This document shows positions 1 through 8,941 of a stretch of 64,000 bases of DNA, in pieces (the stretch's first letter is position 1; every line of letters starts with the position of its first letter). The position numbers were made by a program, and so were the translations under genes. The DNA comes from Burkholderia cepacia GG4 (GTDB lineage: Bacteria > Pseudomonadota > Gammaproteobacteria > Burkholderiales > Burkholderiaceae), in contig NC_018514.1 of the NCBI RefSeq assembly GCF_000292915.1, positions 1,426,001-1,490,000 of the forward strand, given 5' to 3'. Under the pieces are notes generated by a model that saw nothing but the letters and a program-made list of their open reading frames with translations, was not told the DNA's origin and did no database searches.

Positions 1-239
1 GGCAGCCCCGGGTTCTCGAGCACCAGCACGCGACGCACGGCCTCTTCCGCGCTGATCACGCTGCCGGCCTGCATGACCAGGTCGCGCACCTGCGCGTATT
101 TCCAGATCGCGGCCTGCGCGGCCGGCTGGGGGGTTTTCGGCACGAGGTTGTGCAGCGATTCCCACAGCGGCGCGAGGCGCTGTTCAGCGATGCGTGCGTA
201 GTAGGCGGCGCGCGACGTATCCGGGTGTCGGCTGGTCAT
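1..239 (-). CDS. Gentisate 1,2-dioxygenase, N-terminal part (runs off the window)
   Basis: Only the first 79 codons lie in the window; the gene continues beyond base 1. The translation starts MTSRHPDTSRAAYYARIAEQ and contains LWESLHNLVPKTP, then IWKYAQVRDLVMQAG and AEEAVRRVLVLENPGL, the typical N-terminal pattern of the cupin enzyme gentisate 1,2-dioxygenase. That cytosolic Fe(II) enzyme cleaves the ring of gentisate to maleylpyruvate in aromatic catabolism. The metal-binding cupin residues lie outside the window, so activity cannot be judged. It is divergent from a LysR gene across 164 bp that hold a perfect inverted repeat, so control by that regulator is likely (inference). Family call confident from the conserved block; closely related 1-hydroxy-2-naphthoate or salicylate dioxygenases are the main alternative. 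Confidence 0.85.
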   Translation of the reverse strand, partial: MTSRHPDTSRAAYYARIAEQRLAPLWESLHNLVPKTPQPAAQAAIWKYAQVRDLVMQAGSVISAEEAVRRVLVLENPGL

Positions 240-349
240 GATGTCTCCTTGGGGCGGCCGATCGCGTTCGGCGCTGTGTCAGGTCGGGGACCGGGTGCTT
301 CAGTCCGTTAACGAATTTATATTCGACGCAGGCATACCCGGTAAAATGG

Positions 350-376
350 CGAAATCATCTAATCCATATGATTTCG
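350..376. promoter_or_regulatory. Perfect 9-bp inverted repeat, likely LysR operator
   Basis: CGAAATCAT (350-358) and ATGATTTCG (368-376) are exact inverted copies separated by 9 bp, in the gap between the divergent gentisate dioxygenase and LysR genes. The arrangement suits a LysR-type activator site. An ATG at 368 lies inside the right arm, which argues against that ATG as the LysR start. Confidence 0.6.
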
Positions 377-403
377 GATATACCATCCGATACGGAGCAT
401 GCG

Positions 404-1348
404 ATGGACTGGACCCACCGGCTGCGATTGCGGCACCTGCAAGTGCTGCTGAGCCTTGCCAGCACGGGCAACCTGAGCCAGTCGGCGGCGGCGCTCGCGA
501 CCACGCAGCCCGCGCTGTCGAAATGGCTGAAGGAACTGGAGGAGGATGTCGGGCTGCCGCTGTTCGAGCGGCACGCGCGCGGCCTGCGGCCGACGCCCTA
601 CGGCGATGCGCTGATCGAACACGCGCGCCGCGTGGAGGCGCAGCTCGACGTCGCGCGCGACGACATGGCCGCCCTGCGCGAAGGCGGCAGCGGCCTCGTG
701 ACGATCGGCACGTCGGGCGTCGCGGCCGCCGATACGGTGCCGCTCGCGGTGTCGCAGCTGCTGAAGCAGATGCCGCGCGCGCAGGTGCGGCTCGCCGAAA
801 GCACGATGAACCAGCTGATGCCGCAGCTCGCGCGCGGCGAGTTGGACATCGTGGTCGGCCGCTCGGGGTCCGCGTCCGTCGATCCGCACCTGCACGCCGA
901 GGCGCTGTATGTCGATCCGGTGGTGTTCGTCGCGCGGCCCGATCACCCGCTCGTCGGCACGGCATCCCTCGGCTGGGACGCGGTGCTCGCGTACTCGTGG
1001 ATCGTCTGGCCGTCCGGCACGCCGGTGCACACCGCGCTACAGGTCGCGCTGACGGCCGCCGGCCGCGTGCAGCCGCCGCACTGCGTCGAATCGAATTCGT
1101 CGATCCTGAACCTCACGCTGCTGAACAACACCGACCTGCTCGGCGTCGCGTCGCATCGTGCCGCGCGGCGCTTCGAGCAATTGAACGCGATCCGCATCCT
1201 GCCGATGCAGGTCGAGGGCCAGGGCGCGGTGTCGATGTACTGGCATCCGGACAGCGCGAATCGCGCGGCCGTGGCCGCCGCGATCGAGTGTCTGCGAGCC
1301 TGTGCGGCGCCGCAGGTGGGCGGATGGGAGAAAGTGAAGGTGGAGTGA
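404..1348 (+). CDS. LysR-family transcriptional regulator
   Basis: A 314-aa LysR-type regulator. The N-terminal winged helix-turn-helix (about residues 5-65: LRLRHLQVLLSLASTGNLSQ, then TQPALSKWLKELEEDVGLPL) is followed by a periplasmic-binding-like effector domain. I chose the ATG at 404 because GGAG lies 6 bases upstream. An in-frame ATG at 368 would add 12 residues, but it sits inside the inverted repeat that probably forms the operator. Divergence from the gentisate dioxygenase gene suggests that it controls gentisate or a related aromatic pathway; the effector is unknown. Confidence 0.85.
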   Translation: MDWTHRLRLRHLQVLLSLASTGNLSQSAAALATTQPALSKWLKELEEDVGLPLFERHARGLRPTPYGDALIEHARRVEAQLDVARDDMAALREGGSGLVTIGTSGVAAADTVPLAVSQLLKQMPRAQVRLAESTMNQLMPQLARGELDIVVGRSGSASVDPHLHAEALYVDPVVFVARPDHPLVGTASLGWDAVLAYSWIVWPSGTPVHTALQVALTAAGRVQPPHCVESNSSILNLTLLNNTDLLGVASHRAARRFEQLNAIRILPMQVEGQGAVSMYWHPDSANRAAVAAAIECLRACAAPQVGGWEKVKVE

Positions 1349-1350
1349 GC

Positions 1351-1391
1351 GCCGAAGCGGCCCGGCGCGAACCGGGCCGGGCCGCTTCGGC
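1351..1391. terminator. Strong GC hairpin between convergent genes
   Basis: A perfect 15-bp stem (1351-1365 with 1377-1391) and an 11-base loop lie between the convergent LysR and FAD-oxidoreductase genes. There is no clear T-run, so it may act as a bidirectional transcription or RNA-end barrier rather than a classical intrinsic terminator. Confidence 0.5.
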
Positions 1392-1399
1392 GCGGCGCG

Positions 1400-2680
1400 T
1401 CAGGCGCCGTCGCAGGGCGCCGTGTCGTCCAGCATCAGCGTGCCGACCCGCGCGGGCACCAGCGGCGTGCGCGGCACCGGCGGCGTCCAGCCGAACAGCG
1501 CCTGCGCGGCCGCGCCGCACACACGGCCCTGGCACGCGCCCATCCCGCAGCGCGTCTGCAGTTTTGCGGCCGTCCAGCCCGGCACCGGCGCGACCGCGTC
1601 TGCGACCGCGTCGAAACGCACGTCCTCGCAACGGCACAGCAGCGTATCGGGCCGCGCGAGCCGGCGAATCGGCTCGCGGATCGCGAAGCGCTCACGCACC
1701 GCATCCGCGAATGCCTGCCAGTGCGCGCGCAGCGCGACCAGCGCGGCCAGCGGCGCCGTCTGTCCGGTGGCCGCGTAGCCAGCGATTTCGCCTTCGATCA
1801 TCGCCAGTTCGCTGCCGCCGACACCGGTGCACTCGCCCGCCGCGAAATACCCGTCGCGGCTCGTGCGCTGGTGCGCGTCGACCGCCACCGCGCCGTTCTC
1901 GATCCGGCAGCCGAGATGGCTCGGCAGCACGGTGTTCGGCACGAGGCCGAAGCCGCACGCGAGCCGGTCGCAGTCGACCTCGAACTCGCGCTCGCCCTGC
2001 CGGATCCGCACGCGTTCGAGCCGCTTGTCGCCGAACGCCTCGACCACATGCGCATCGGGCCGGTAGGCAGTCGTGACGAGCTTCGCGGCCTGCGCGAGCT
2101 TCGACGGCCAGCGCCACAGCCCCGCGCCGAAGCCGGCGACATCGCGCCACGCCGCCTGTTCGAGCACGTGCGACACCTGCGCGCCGGCCTGGCGGGCCGT
2201 CGCCGCGCTCGCGAGCAGCAGCGGACCGCTGCCGGCGATCACCGTGCGCTGCCCACGCACGTCGAGGCCGTACTTGATCAGCGCCTGCAGGCCGCCCGCG
2301 CCGGTGACGCCCGGCAGCGTCCAGCCCGGGAACGGCAATAGCAGCTCGCGGGCGCCGCAGCACACGATCAGCGTGCGAAATTCCAGCAGGAACCCGCGCT
2401 CGTCATCCTCGAGCAGCAGCGTGCCCGGCTGTGTTTCCGCGACGATGCGCGTGGCCGCGAGATGCGTGACGTTCGGCTGACGCAGCACGGCCAGGCGTTC
2501 CGCGGCGGCCGGCACCGGCGTCGCGGCCGCCGGCTGGCGCCAGATCTGCCCGCCCGCACGCGGGTTGTCGTCGACGATCGCGATCGTTGCGCCGCTTCGT
2601 GCGGCGGCCCGTGCAGCCGACAGCCCGGCCGGGCCCGCGCCGACGATCGCGACGTCGACGCTCAGTCGTTCCTGTTTCAT
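1400..2680 (-). CDS. D-hydroxyproline dehydrogenase, NAD(P)/FAD subunit (HcnB / opine oxidase subunit A-like)
   Basis: A 426-aa flavoprotein of the HcnB/OoxA family. It has an N-terminal FAD-binding Rossmann motif (VAIVGAGPAGLSAA, about residues 10-23), a second nucleotide-binding motif (TVIAGSGPLLLASA, 146-159) and a C-terminal Fe-S region with C349-x-C351 and C378/C383/C388 in CGMGACQGRVC. Such subunits form heterotrimers with a small [2Fe-2S] protein and a DadA-like FAD subunit, and oxidise D-hydroxyproline, octopine/nopaline or glycine (hydrogen cyanide synthase). The other two subunits are encoded just upstream, the [2Fe-2S] gene overlapping by 4 bp (ATGA). The adjacent hydroxyproline epimerase gene makes D-hydroxyproline dehydrogenase by far the best reading. 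Confidence 0.85.
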   Translation of the reverse strand: MKQERLSVDVAIVGAGPAGLSAARAAARSGATIAIVDDNPRAGGQIWRQPAAATPVPAAAERLAVLRQPNVTHLAATRIVAETQPGTLLLEDDERGFLLEFRTLIVCCGARELLLPFPGWTLPGVTGAGGLQALIKYGLDVRGQRTVIAGSGPLLLASAATARQAGAQVSHVLEQAAWRDVAGFGAGLWRWPSKLAQAAKLVTTAYRPDAHVVEAFGDKRLERVRIRQGEREFEVDCDRLACGFGLVPNTVLPSHLGCRIENGAVAVDAHQRTSRDGYFAAGECTGVGGSELAMIEGEIAGYAATGQTAPLAALVALRAHWQAFADAVRERFAIREPIRRLARPDTLLCRCEDVRFDAVADAVAPVPGWTAAKLQTRCGMGACQGRVCGAAAQALFGWTPPVPRTPLVPARVGTLMLDDTAPCDGA

Positions 2681-2910
2681 CGCGTGCGCTCCACCCGCAT
2701 CCCGTCGCGGCACAGCGTCTGGCATGCCAGACGACGGCGGCCGTCGATCGTCATCCTGCACTCCTGGCAGATGCCCATACCGCAAAACGGCGCGCGCGCC
2801 GCACCCGTGCACGACACGCGCGTCGTGTCGTCGCCGCTCGCCGCGACGGCGGCCGCGACGGTTGCACCGTCGGCCACCGTCAGCGCGCGGCCGTCCAGAT
2901 GAATGATCAT
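2677..2910 (-). CDS. D-hydroxyproline dehydrogenase, small [2Fe-2S] subunit (HcnA-like)
   Basis: A 77-aa ferredoxin-type subunit starting MIIHLDGRALTVADG. Its cysteines (RVSCTG, then PFCGMGICQEC, then LACQT) give the usual plant-type [2Fe-2S] spacing found in HcnA and opine-oxidase gamma-type subunits. It would pass electrons between the two flavin subunits. The stop codon overlaps the start of the HcnB-like gene by 4 bp, which indicates translational coupling. An upstream in-frame ATG would add 20 residues without homology, so the start at MIIHL is preferred. Confidence 0.85.
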   Translation of the reverse strand: MIIHLDGRALTVADGATVAAAVAASGDDTTRVSCTGAARAPFCGMGICQECRMTIDGRRRLACQTLCRDGMRVERTR

Positions 2911-2922
2911 GTCAGCCTCCGC

Positions 2923-2985
2923 CGGGCCGCCCCAAGGGGGCTGACCGCCCCCGCGGGGGGCAGCGAACAAAGTGAGCGTGGGGGT
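2923..2985. repeat. GC-rich intergenic element between two dehydrogenase subunit genes
   Basis: An otherwise tight operon is broken by about 79 bp containing a C-run/G-run hairpin (around 2946-2962) followed by CAGCGAACAAAGTGAGCGTG. I recognise similar C/G-run plus GAAGTGAGCGTGGGGG stretches as recurrent intergenic elements in Burkholderia and relatives, so this is probably a dispersed repeat. Only one copy lies in the window, so repetition cannot be shown here. Confidence 0.4.
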
Positions 2986-2989
2986 CGTT

Positions 2990-4117
2990 TCATGTCAGCG
3001 CTCCGGCTACGGGGGACGTCGTCAGGAAACGTCCCGGCAAATACGGTTCGATGTCGATGGGCGGCCGTTCGCCGGTCATCAGCGCGGCAACGAGCCGCGC
3101 GCTGCCCGGCGCAGTCGTCACGCCGAGCCCTTCGTGCCCGACCGCGAGCCATACGCCCGGCCGCGCCGGGTGTTCGCCGAGCAGCGGCAGGCCGTCGGGG
3201 CTCGCGGAACGGAATCCCGTCCACGAACGAATCCCGTTCAGCTCGGCCAAATCGGGCAGATAGGCGACCGCGCGGCGCAGCATGCGCGCGAGCACCGGCG
3301 GCTCGATGCGCGCGTCCTCGGTGTCGAACTGGCGCGACGAGCCGATCAGCAACTGGCCCGTGGGCCGCGGTTGCACGTTGAACGCGACCGACGTGCCGTC
3401 GCTCGCATGCGCGCTCGCCGCATAGCCGAGCTCGACGAGCTGGTGCGACACCTGGCCCGGATAACGGTCGGTGATCAGCAAATGGCCCTTCTTCGGGCGC
3501 AGCGGCAGTTCGGGCAACAGCGTGCGCGCGGCGATGCCGTTCGCGACGACGACGCGTTCCGCGCGCAGCGTGTCGCCGCTCGCGAGCGTCACGCTCGGGC
3601 CGTCGACCGCCACCGCGCGATCGCGCCGCAACGTAATGCCCGGCGCGCGCTGCAACAGCCAGCTCGCGGCGACGGGCGCATAGAGAATCGAATCGCCGGG
3701 AATCTTCAGCGCGCCGCCGAGACCGGCGCGCAGCATCGGTTCCAGCTGCGCGAGCGTTGTCGCGTCGATCAGCTCGCCCGCGACGCCGTGCGCGGCAAGC
3801 GTCGCCTGCTTGGTGCGCGCGAGGTCCATCTCGTGGGCATCCGCCGCGAGCCACAGCGTGCCGCAGTTGCGGTACGCGCAGCCTTCCGGCATCTCGCCGG
3901 AGAGCGCGCGCCACAGCTCGATCGAGTAATGGCTCAACGCGAGCTCCGCCGCGTTGTCGTCCATCGCGACGAGGTGCCCCATGCCGGCGCCGGTCGCGCC
4001 GCCGCTCGCGTCGTCGACGACGAGCACGCGCAGCCCGCGCTGCGCGAGTTCATGCGCACATGCCGCGCCGACGATGCCGGCGCCGATCACGACGACGTCG
4101 GTCCTGGTCTCGCTCAC
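2990..4117 (-). CDS. D-hydroxyproline dehydrogenase, FAD (DadA/HcnC-like) subunit
   Basis: A 375-aa FAD-dependent amino acid oxidase-type subunit. The N-terminus [20 protein letters not shown] carries the dinucleotide-binding GxGxxG. The C-terminus has [20 protein letters not shown] and [18 protein letters not shown], the closing FAD-binding block of the DAO/DadA family. In the HcnABC-type complex this subunit oxidises the D-imino or amino acid. I placed the start at a GTG overlapping the epimerase stop by 4 bp (GTGA), as usual for this kind of operon. With the epimerase and the two other subunits it should convert cis-4-hydroxy-D-proline to delta1-pyrroline-4-hydroxy-2-carboxylate (pathway knowledge plus context). 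Confidence 0.85.
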   Translation of the reverse strand: MSETRTDVVVIGAGIVGAACAHELAQRGLRVLVVDDASGGATGAGMGHLVAMDDNAAELALSHYSIELWRALSGEMPEGCAYRNCGTLWLAADAHEMDLARTKQATLAAHGVAGELIDATTLAQLEPMLRAGLGGALKIPGDSILYAPVAASWLLQRAPGITLRRDRAVAVDGPSVTLASGDTLRAERVVVANGIAARTLLPELPLRPKKGHLLITDRYPGQVSHQLVELGYAASAHASDGTSVAFNVQPRPTGQLLIGSSRQFDTEDARIEPPVLARMLRRAVAYLPDLAELNGIRSWTGFRSASPDGLPLLGEHPARPGVWLAVGHEGLGVTTAPGSARLVAALMTGERPPIDIEPYLPGRFLTTSPVAGALT

Positions 4118-5046
4118 GACACGATGCCCCAGCCGAACGGATCGTCTTCCTCGATCAACAGCGTCGCTTCCGCGCTCAGGTGCGCGCTGCCGCGGATCGT
4201 CGGCACGATGCCGCCGTCGACTTGCGCATAGCTCGCCTGGAACACGCTGCCGATCACACTGGCCTGCCGCCACACGACACCCGGCTCGAGCTTGCCGTCG
4301 GCCGCGAGGCACGCGAGCTTCGCGCTCGTGCCGGTGCCGCACGGCGAACGGTCGTAGGCATGCCCCGGGCACAGCACGAAGCTGCGGCTGTCGTGTTCGG
4401 GATCGTCCGCGAACAGTTCGATATGGTCGATCTCGCCGCCGTTCGCGCCGGTGATGCCCGCGCGTTCGAGCCCTTCGCGCACCGCGGATGAATAGGCGGT
4501 CAGCGCCGCGACGTTGTCGCCGGCCACGCGCTGGCCGTGGTCGCTGATCAGGAAAAACCAGTTGCCGCCCCACGCGATGTCGCCCTTCACCGGGCCGTAA
4601 CCCGGCACGTCGACGGCGACGGCCTGCGCATGGCGATATGCGAGCACGTTGCGCACGCTGACCGACAGGTCGTCATGCAGCGTCGCCTCGACGGTGCCGA
4701 CCGGCGTTTCGATCAGGTGCACGCCCGGCTCGATGCGGCCCATGTGATGCAGCGTGCGCACGAGGCCGATCGTGCCGTGCCCGCACATCCCGAGATAACC
4801 GCTGTTGTTGAAGAAGATCACGCCCGCCGCGGCTTCCGGCGACACCGGCTCGCACAGCAGCGCGCCGACCAGCACGTCGCTGCCGCGCGGCTCGAGAATG
4901 CACGCGGTGCGGTAGCGATCGTGCTCGCGTGCGAGCACGTCACGGCGCTCGGCCATCGTGCCGTTGCCGAGCGAGGGGAAACCGGACACGACGAGCCGCG
5001 TGGGTTCGCCGCCCGTGTGCGAATCGATGATCTGGATGCGCTTCAT
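4114..5046 (-). CDS. 4-hydroxyproline 2-epimerase
   Basis: A 310-aa member of the proline racemase family that interconverts trans-4-hydroxy-L-proline and cis-4-hydroxy-D-proline in the cytosol without a cofactor. Both catalytic cysteines are visible: C88 in [13 protein letters not shown] and C236 in [14 protein letters not shown]. Two cysteines at this spacing mark true racemases/epimerases rather than the dehydratase subgroup. The start is one of two adjacent ATGs; [17 protein letters not shown] matches the family N-terminus. First gene of a four-gene minus-strand operon, so it fixes the operon's role as hydroxyproline use. Confidence 0.92.
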   Translation of the reverse strand: MKRIQIIDSHTGGEPTRLVVSGFPSLGNGTMAERRDVLAREHDRYRTACILEPRGSDVLVGALLCEPVSPEAAAGVIFFNNSGYLGMCGHGTIGLVRTLHHMGRIEPGVHLIETPVGTVEATLHDDLSVSVRNVLAYRHAQAVAVDVPGYGPVKGDIAWGGNWFFLISDHGQRVAGDNVAALTAYSSAVREGLERAGITGANGGEIDHIELFADDPEHDSRSFVLCPGHAYDRSPCGTGTSAKLACLAADGKLEPGVVWRQASVIGSVFQASYAQVDGGIVPTIRGSAHLSAEATLLIEEDDPFGWGIVS

Positions 5047-5650
5047 CATGAGCCGTCCGAAGTGGGGAAAGGAGCATAGCTTCCTCCGTCGCGCGTCCGT
5101 CCGCTTGTGGCTTTTCGATGAGGACGGCGACGAAATCGGCATAGCGCGGAATGCCGTTCGCGGCCCTTCCTGGCACTGTGCCGATTTCGTCATTTTGCTC
5201 CGCGATACGGCTCAAGCGTGATGGGTGTTTGCACGGCGATACTGGTTGCACCTCGACGCGCCTGTCGTCGGCCGATACGAAGCAGGAGATTGCAGTGAGC
5301 CGAAACGCCATCCAGCGGAGCGGAGTTTTTCCCGCCATCAGCAACCGGTTCGCACCGGGCGCTGCCATCGCCTTCGACGCCGCGCACCGCGCCGAACCGA
5401 ACCGGGTGAACCGCTGACCGGTTTCCCCCCGGCGATGCAGCGGCTTCCCCCCGTCGTGTCGCCACTTCCGGTCCGGCATGGCCCGCACGGGTCCGTTCGC
5501 TGCAACGCCAGCCCGCGCTGCGCATGAACGGTACCCGGCCCGCCCCGGGCGTTCGAACCGGACGCACGCCGGCCGGCAGGTGTGCGCCGCTGCTCCGTCG
5601 GAGCGCGGCGCAAGCCACACCTGCCCCGATATTTCCCAGGAGACAAACCC
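5047..5650. other. Intergenic region between divergent hydroxyproline operon and permease operon
   Basis: About 600 bp with no credible gene; the small open frames show no family resemblance. It must hold both divergent promoters. The only structures I can support are the inverted repeats listed at 5129-5191. Confidence 0.6.
5129..5191. promoter_or_regulatory. Spaced 13-bp inverted repeat plus small palindrome, candidate operator
   Basis: GACGAAATCGGCA (5129-5141) recurs as its exact reverse complement at 5179-5191, 37 bp apart. The right arm overlaps an 11-bp palindrome GGCACTGTGCC (5172-5182). Located 80-145 bp upstream of the epimerase start, this fits a regulator binding two distant sites or an RNA hairpin. 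Confidence 0.45.
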
Positions 5651-7276
5651 ATGCCAGGTCAAGGCAACACACACCCGTCCGTCCCGCTTTCCCGTTCCGT
5701 GCCCGCTGACGGCGGTCACGGCAAATTCAAGAAACAGCTGTCGCTGACCGACCTGACGTTCATCGGTCTCGGTGCGATTTTCGGTTCCGGGTGGCTGTTC
5801 GCCGCGAGTCACGTGTCGACGATCGCCGGCCCGGCCGGCATCTTCTCGTGGCTGCTCGGCGGCTTCTCGGTGCTGCTGCTCGGCATCGTCTATTGCGAGC
5901 TCGGCGCCGCGCTGCCGCGCGCGGGCGGCGTGGTCCGCTACCCGGTGTTCTCGCACGGCCCGCTGCTCGGCTACCTGATGGGCTTCATCACGCTAATCGC
6001 GTTCTCGAGCCTGATCGCGATCGAAGTGGTCGCCGCGCGCCAGTACGCGGCCGCCTGGTTCCCCAGCCTGACCAAGGCCGGATCGAGCGACCCGACGACG
6101 ATCGGCTGGCTCCTGCAGGCCGCGCTGCTGTGCTTCTTCTTTTACCTGAACTATTCGAGCGTGAAGACGTTCGCGAAGGCGAACAACATCATCAGCGTCT
6201 TCAAGTTCATCGTGCCGCTGTCGGTGATCGCGGTGCTGTTCACGTTCTTCAAGCCCGCCAATCTGACCGCGCACGGCTTCGCGCCGTTCGGCATGCCGGG
6301 CATCGAGATGGCCGTGTCCGCGGGCGGCATCATCTTCGCGTACCTCGGCCTCACGCCGATCGTGTCGGTCGCGAGCGAAGTGCGCAATCCGCAGCGCACG
6401 ATCCCGATCGCACTGATCCTGTCGATCCTGCTGTCGACGCTGATCTACGTGCTGCTGCAGCTCGCGTTCATCGGCAGCATCCCGACCGACATGCTGGCCG
6501 CCGGCTGGCATGACGTCAGCAAGGCATTCTCGCTGCCGTACCGCGACATCGCGCTCGCGCTCGGGGTGGGCTGGCTCGCGGTGATGGTCGTCGCCGACGC
6601 GATGATCTCGCCGAGCGGCTGCGGCAACATCTACATGAACGCGACGCCGCGTGTCGTCTACGGCTGGGCGAAGACGGGCACGTTCTTCAAGGTCTTCACG
6701 CGCGTCGACGAAGCGTCGGGCATCCCGCGCGCGGGCCTGTGGCTCACGTTCGGCCTCGCGATCTTCTGGACGATGCCGTTCCCGTCGTGGGAGGCACTGA
6801 TCAACATCGTGTCGGCCGCGCTCGTGCTGAGCTATGCGGTCGCGCCCGTGTCGGTCGCCGCGCTGCGCCGCACCGCGCCCGACCTGCCGCGGCCGTTCCG
6901 CGCGGTTGCGTTCGGCATCACCGGCCCCGCGTCGTTCGTGATTGCCGCGCTGATCGTCTACTGGTCGGGCTGGAGCACGGTGTCCTGGCTGCTCGGCCTG
7001 CAGATCGTGATGTTCGTGATCTATCTCGCCTGCCGCCGCTGGGTGCCGACCGCGCACCTGAGCCTCGCCGAGCAGGTGCGTTCGTCCGCGTGGCTGATCG
7101 CGTTCTACGCGGCCATGATCGTGCTGTCGTATTTCGGCGGCTTCGGCGGCACGGGCCAGCTCGCCCATCCGTACGACACGGTCGTCGTCGCGGCCGTCGC
7201 GCTCGTCATCTACTACTGGGGCGCCAACACCGGCATCCGTTCCGACAAGCTGCAGCTCGAAGACGACGAAGGCTGA
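5651..7276 (+). CDS. APC-family amino acid permease, probably for hydroxyproline/proline
   Basis: A 541-aa inner-membrane amino acid transporter of the APC superfamily. After a hydrophilic N-terminus, the first helix carries the substrate-binding signature TFIGLGAIFGSGWLFAASHV, followed by some 12 hydrophobic segments such as GIFSWLLGGFSVLLLGIVYC and LSVIAVLFTFF. AGGAG stands 9 bases before the ATG. It is divergent from the hydroxyproline operon and heads a plus-strand operon with ketoglutarate-semialdehyde dehydrogenase and a cyclic-imine reductase. Uptake of hydroxyproline or proline is therefore inferred; the sequence alone does not give the substrate. Confidence 0.8.
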   Translation: MPGQGNTHPSVPLSRSVPADGGHGKFKKQLSLTDLTFIGLGAIFGSGWLFAASHVSTIAGPAGIFSWLLGGFSVLLLGIVYCELGAALPRAGGVVRYPVFSHGPLLGYLMGFITLIAFSSLIAIEVVAARQYAAAWFPSLTKAGSSDPTTIGWLLQAALLCFFFYLNYSSVKTFAKANNIISVFKFIVPLSVIAVLFTFFKPANLTAHGFAPFGMPGIEMAVSAGGIIFAYLGLTPIVSVASEVRNPQRTIPIALILSILLSTLIYVLLQLAFIGSIPTDMLAAGWHDVSKAFSLPYRDIALALGVGWLAVMVVADAMISPSGCGNIYMNATPRVVYGWAKTGTFFKVFTRVDEASGIPRAGLWLTFGLAIFWTMPFPSWEALINIVSAALVLSYAVAPVSVAALRRTAPDLPRPFRAVAFGITGPASFVIAALIVYWSGWSTVSWLLGLQIVMFVIYLACRRWVPTAHLSLAEQVRSSAWLIAFYAAMIVLSYFGGFGGTGQLAHPYDTVVVAAVALVIYYWGANTGIRSDKLQLEDDEG

Positions 7277-7348
7277 CGCCCCCGTTTTCCCCTTGCCACT
7301 CCGGCCGGGCGCACCACGCCCGGCCCCGCATTTTCCGAGGAAGAAACC

Positions 7349-8941
7349 ATGCAACTCACAGGTCAGCTCCTGATCGGCCAGTCGGCCAGCGCCGGACAAA
7401 ACGGCACCCTTCACGCGATCGCCGCCGCGACCGGCGAACCGCTCGAACCCGCGTTCGGCGGCGCGAGCCTGCACGACCTGGAGACGGCCTGCGCGCTCGC
7501 CGACGAAGCATTCGATACGTACCGCGAAACGAGTCCCGAGCAACGCGCCGCGTTTCTCGATGCGATCGGCCGCAACATCATGGCGCTCGGCGACGCTCTC
7601 ATCGAGCGCTGCGTCACCGAAACCGGCCTGCCGCGCGCACGCGTCGAAGGCGAACGCGGCCGCACGGTCGGCCAGCTTGCACTGTTCGCGTCGCTCGTGC
7701 GCGACGGCGGTTACGTCGATGCGCGCATCGACCCGGCACGCCCGGACCGCAAGCCGCTGCCGCGCGTCGACCTGCGGCTGCGCAACGTCGCGATCGGGCC
7801 GGTCGCCGTGTTCGGCGCATCGAACTTCCCGCTCGCGTTCTCGGTCGCGGGCGGCGATACCGCATCGGCACTCGCGGCCGGCTGCCCGGTGATCGTCAAG
7901 GCGCACTCCGCGCACCCGGGCACGTCCGAGCTCGTCGGCCGCGCGATCCAGCAGGCCGTGCGTGAATGCGGGCTGCCGGCCGGCGTGTTCTCGCTGCTGT
8001 TCGACGCGTCGCGCGAAATCGGCCAGGCGCTCGTCGCTGATGCGCGCATCAAGGCCGTCGGCTTCACCGGCTCGCGCCGCGGCGGCGTCGCGCTGATGAA
8101 CATCGCGGCCGCGCGCCACGAGCCGATTCCGGTCTATGCGGAAATGAGCTCGATCAACCCGGTGCTGCTGTTCCCGGCCGCGCTCGACGCGCGCCACGAC
8201 ACGATCGCGCCGCAGTTCGTCGCCTCGCTCGCGCTCGGCGCCGGCCAGTTCTGCACGAACCCGGGCCTCGTGCTCGCGATCGACGGCCCCGCGCTGCGCG
8301 CGTTCGAAGCCGCGGCGGCCACGGCCGTGCGCGCCACCGCCGCCCAGACGATGCTGACGCCGCACATCCACGCGAGCTATGCGCAAGGCGTTGCCGCACT
8401 GCGTGCACACGGTGCGGTCGAACTGCTGGCCGAAGGCGTCGAAGGCGGCCGCTACCAGGCGCGCGCGGCGCTGTTCGCGACGTCCGCGGATGCGTTCATC
8501 GCGCATCCCGAACTGCGCGACGAAGTGTTCGGCCCCGCGTCGCTGATCGTGCGCTGCCCGGACGCCGACACGCTGCATCGCGTGCTGAAGTCGCTCGAAG
8601 GCCAGCTGACGATCGCCGCGCATCTCGCCGACGGCGACGCGACGCTGTTCGCCGCGCTGCGCCCGACGCTGGAGCGCAAGGCCGGCCGCATTCTCGTCAA
8701 CGGCTTCGGCACCGGTGTCGAGGTCGGTCATGCGATGGTCCACGGCGGCCCGTTCCCGGCCACGTCCGACACGCGCACGACCTCGGTCGGCGCACGCGCG
8801 ATCGAGCGTTTCCTGCGCCCCGTGTCGTACCAGGACGTGCCGGACGCACTGCTGCCCGACGCGATCCGCAACGGCAACCCGTTGAACGTGCCGCAGCGCA
8901 TCGACGGCGTGCCCGCGCCGCGGGAAGCGCGCGATGTCTGA
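7349..8941 (+). CDS. Alpha-ketoglutarate semialdehyde (2,5-dioxopentanoate) dehydrogenase
   Basis: A 530-aa aldehyde dehydrogenase of the KGSADH type, the NAD(P)-dependent last step of hydroxyproline and some sugar-acid pathways, giving alpha-ketoglutarate. Family features: [20 protein letters not shown] near the cofactor site, the Glu-containing block [14 protein letters not shown], and the catalytic cysteine in [16 protein letters not shown] precedes the ATG by about 9 bases. The last 8 bp overlap the next gene, a sign of translational coupling. Position beside the epimerase and dehydrogenase genes matches hydroxyproline gene sets in other Proteobacteria. Confidence 0.9.
   Translation: MQLTGQLLIGQSASAGQNGTLHAIAAATGEPLEPAFGGASLHDLETACALADEAFDTYRETSPEQRAAFLDAIGRNIMALGDALIERCVTETGLPRARVEGERGRTVGQLALFASLVRDGGYVDARIDPARPDRKPLPRVDLRLRNVAIGPVAVFGASNFPLAFSVAGGDTASALAAGCPVIVKAHSAHPGTSELVGRAIQQAVRECGLPAGVFSLLFDASREIGQALVADARIKAVGFTGSRRGGVALMNIAAARHEPIPVYAEMSSINPVLLFPAALDARHDTIAPQFVASLALGAGQFCTNPGLVLAIDGPALRAFEAAAATAVRATAAQTMLTPHIHASYAQGVAALRAHGAVELLAEGVEGGRYQARAALFATSADAFIAHPELRDEVFGPASLIVRCPDADTLHRVLKSLEGQLTIAAHLADGDATLFAALRPTLERKAGRILVNGFGTGVEVGHAMVHGGPFPATSDTRTTSVGARAIERFLRPVSYQDVPDALLPDAIRNGNPLNVPQRIDGVPAPREARDV

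Noticed and set aside
368..403. ATG at 368 as start of the first LysR gene
   Set aside because: It lies in the right arm of the inverted repeat and lacks a ribosome site; the ATG at 404 has GGAG and fits the family.
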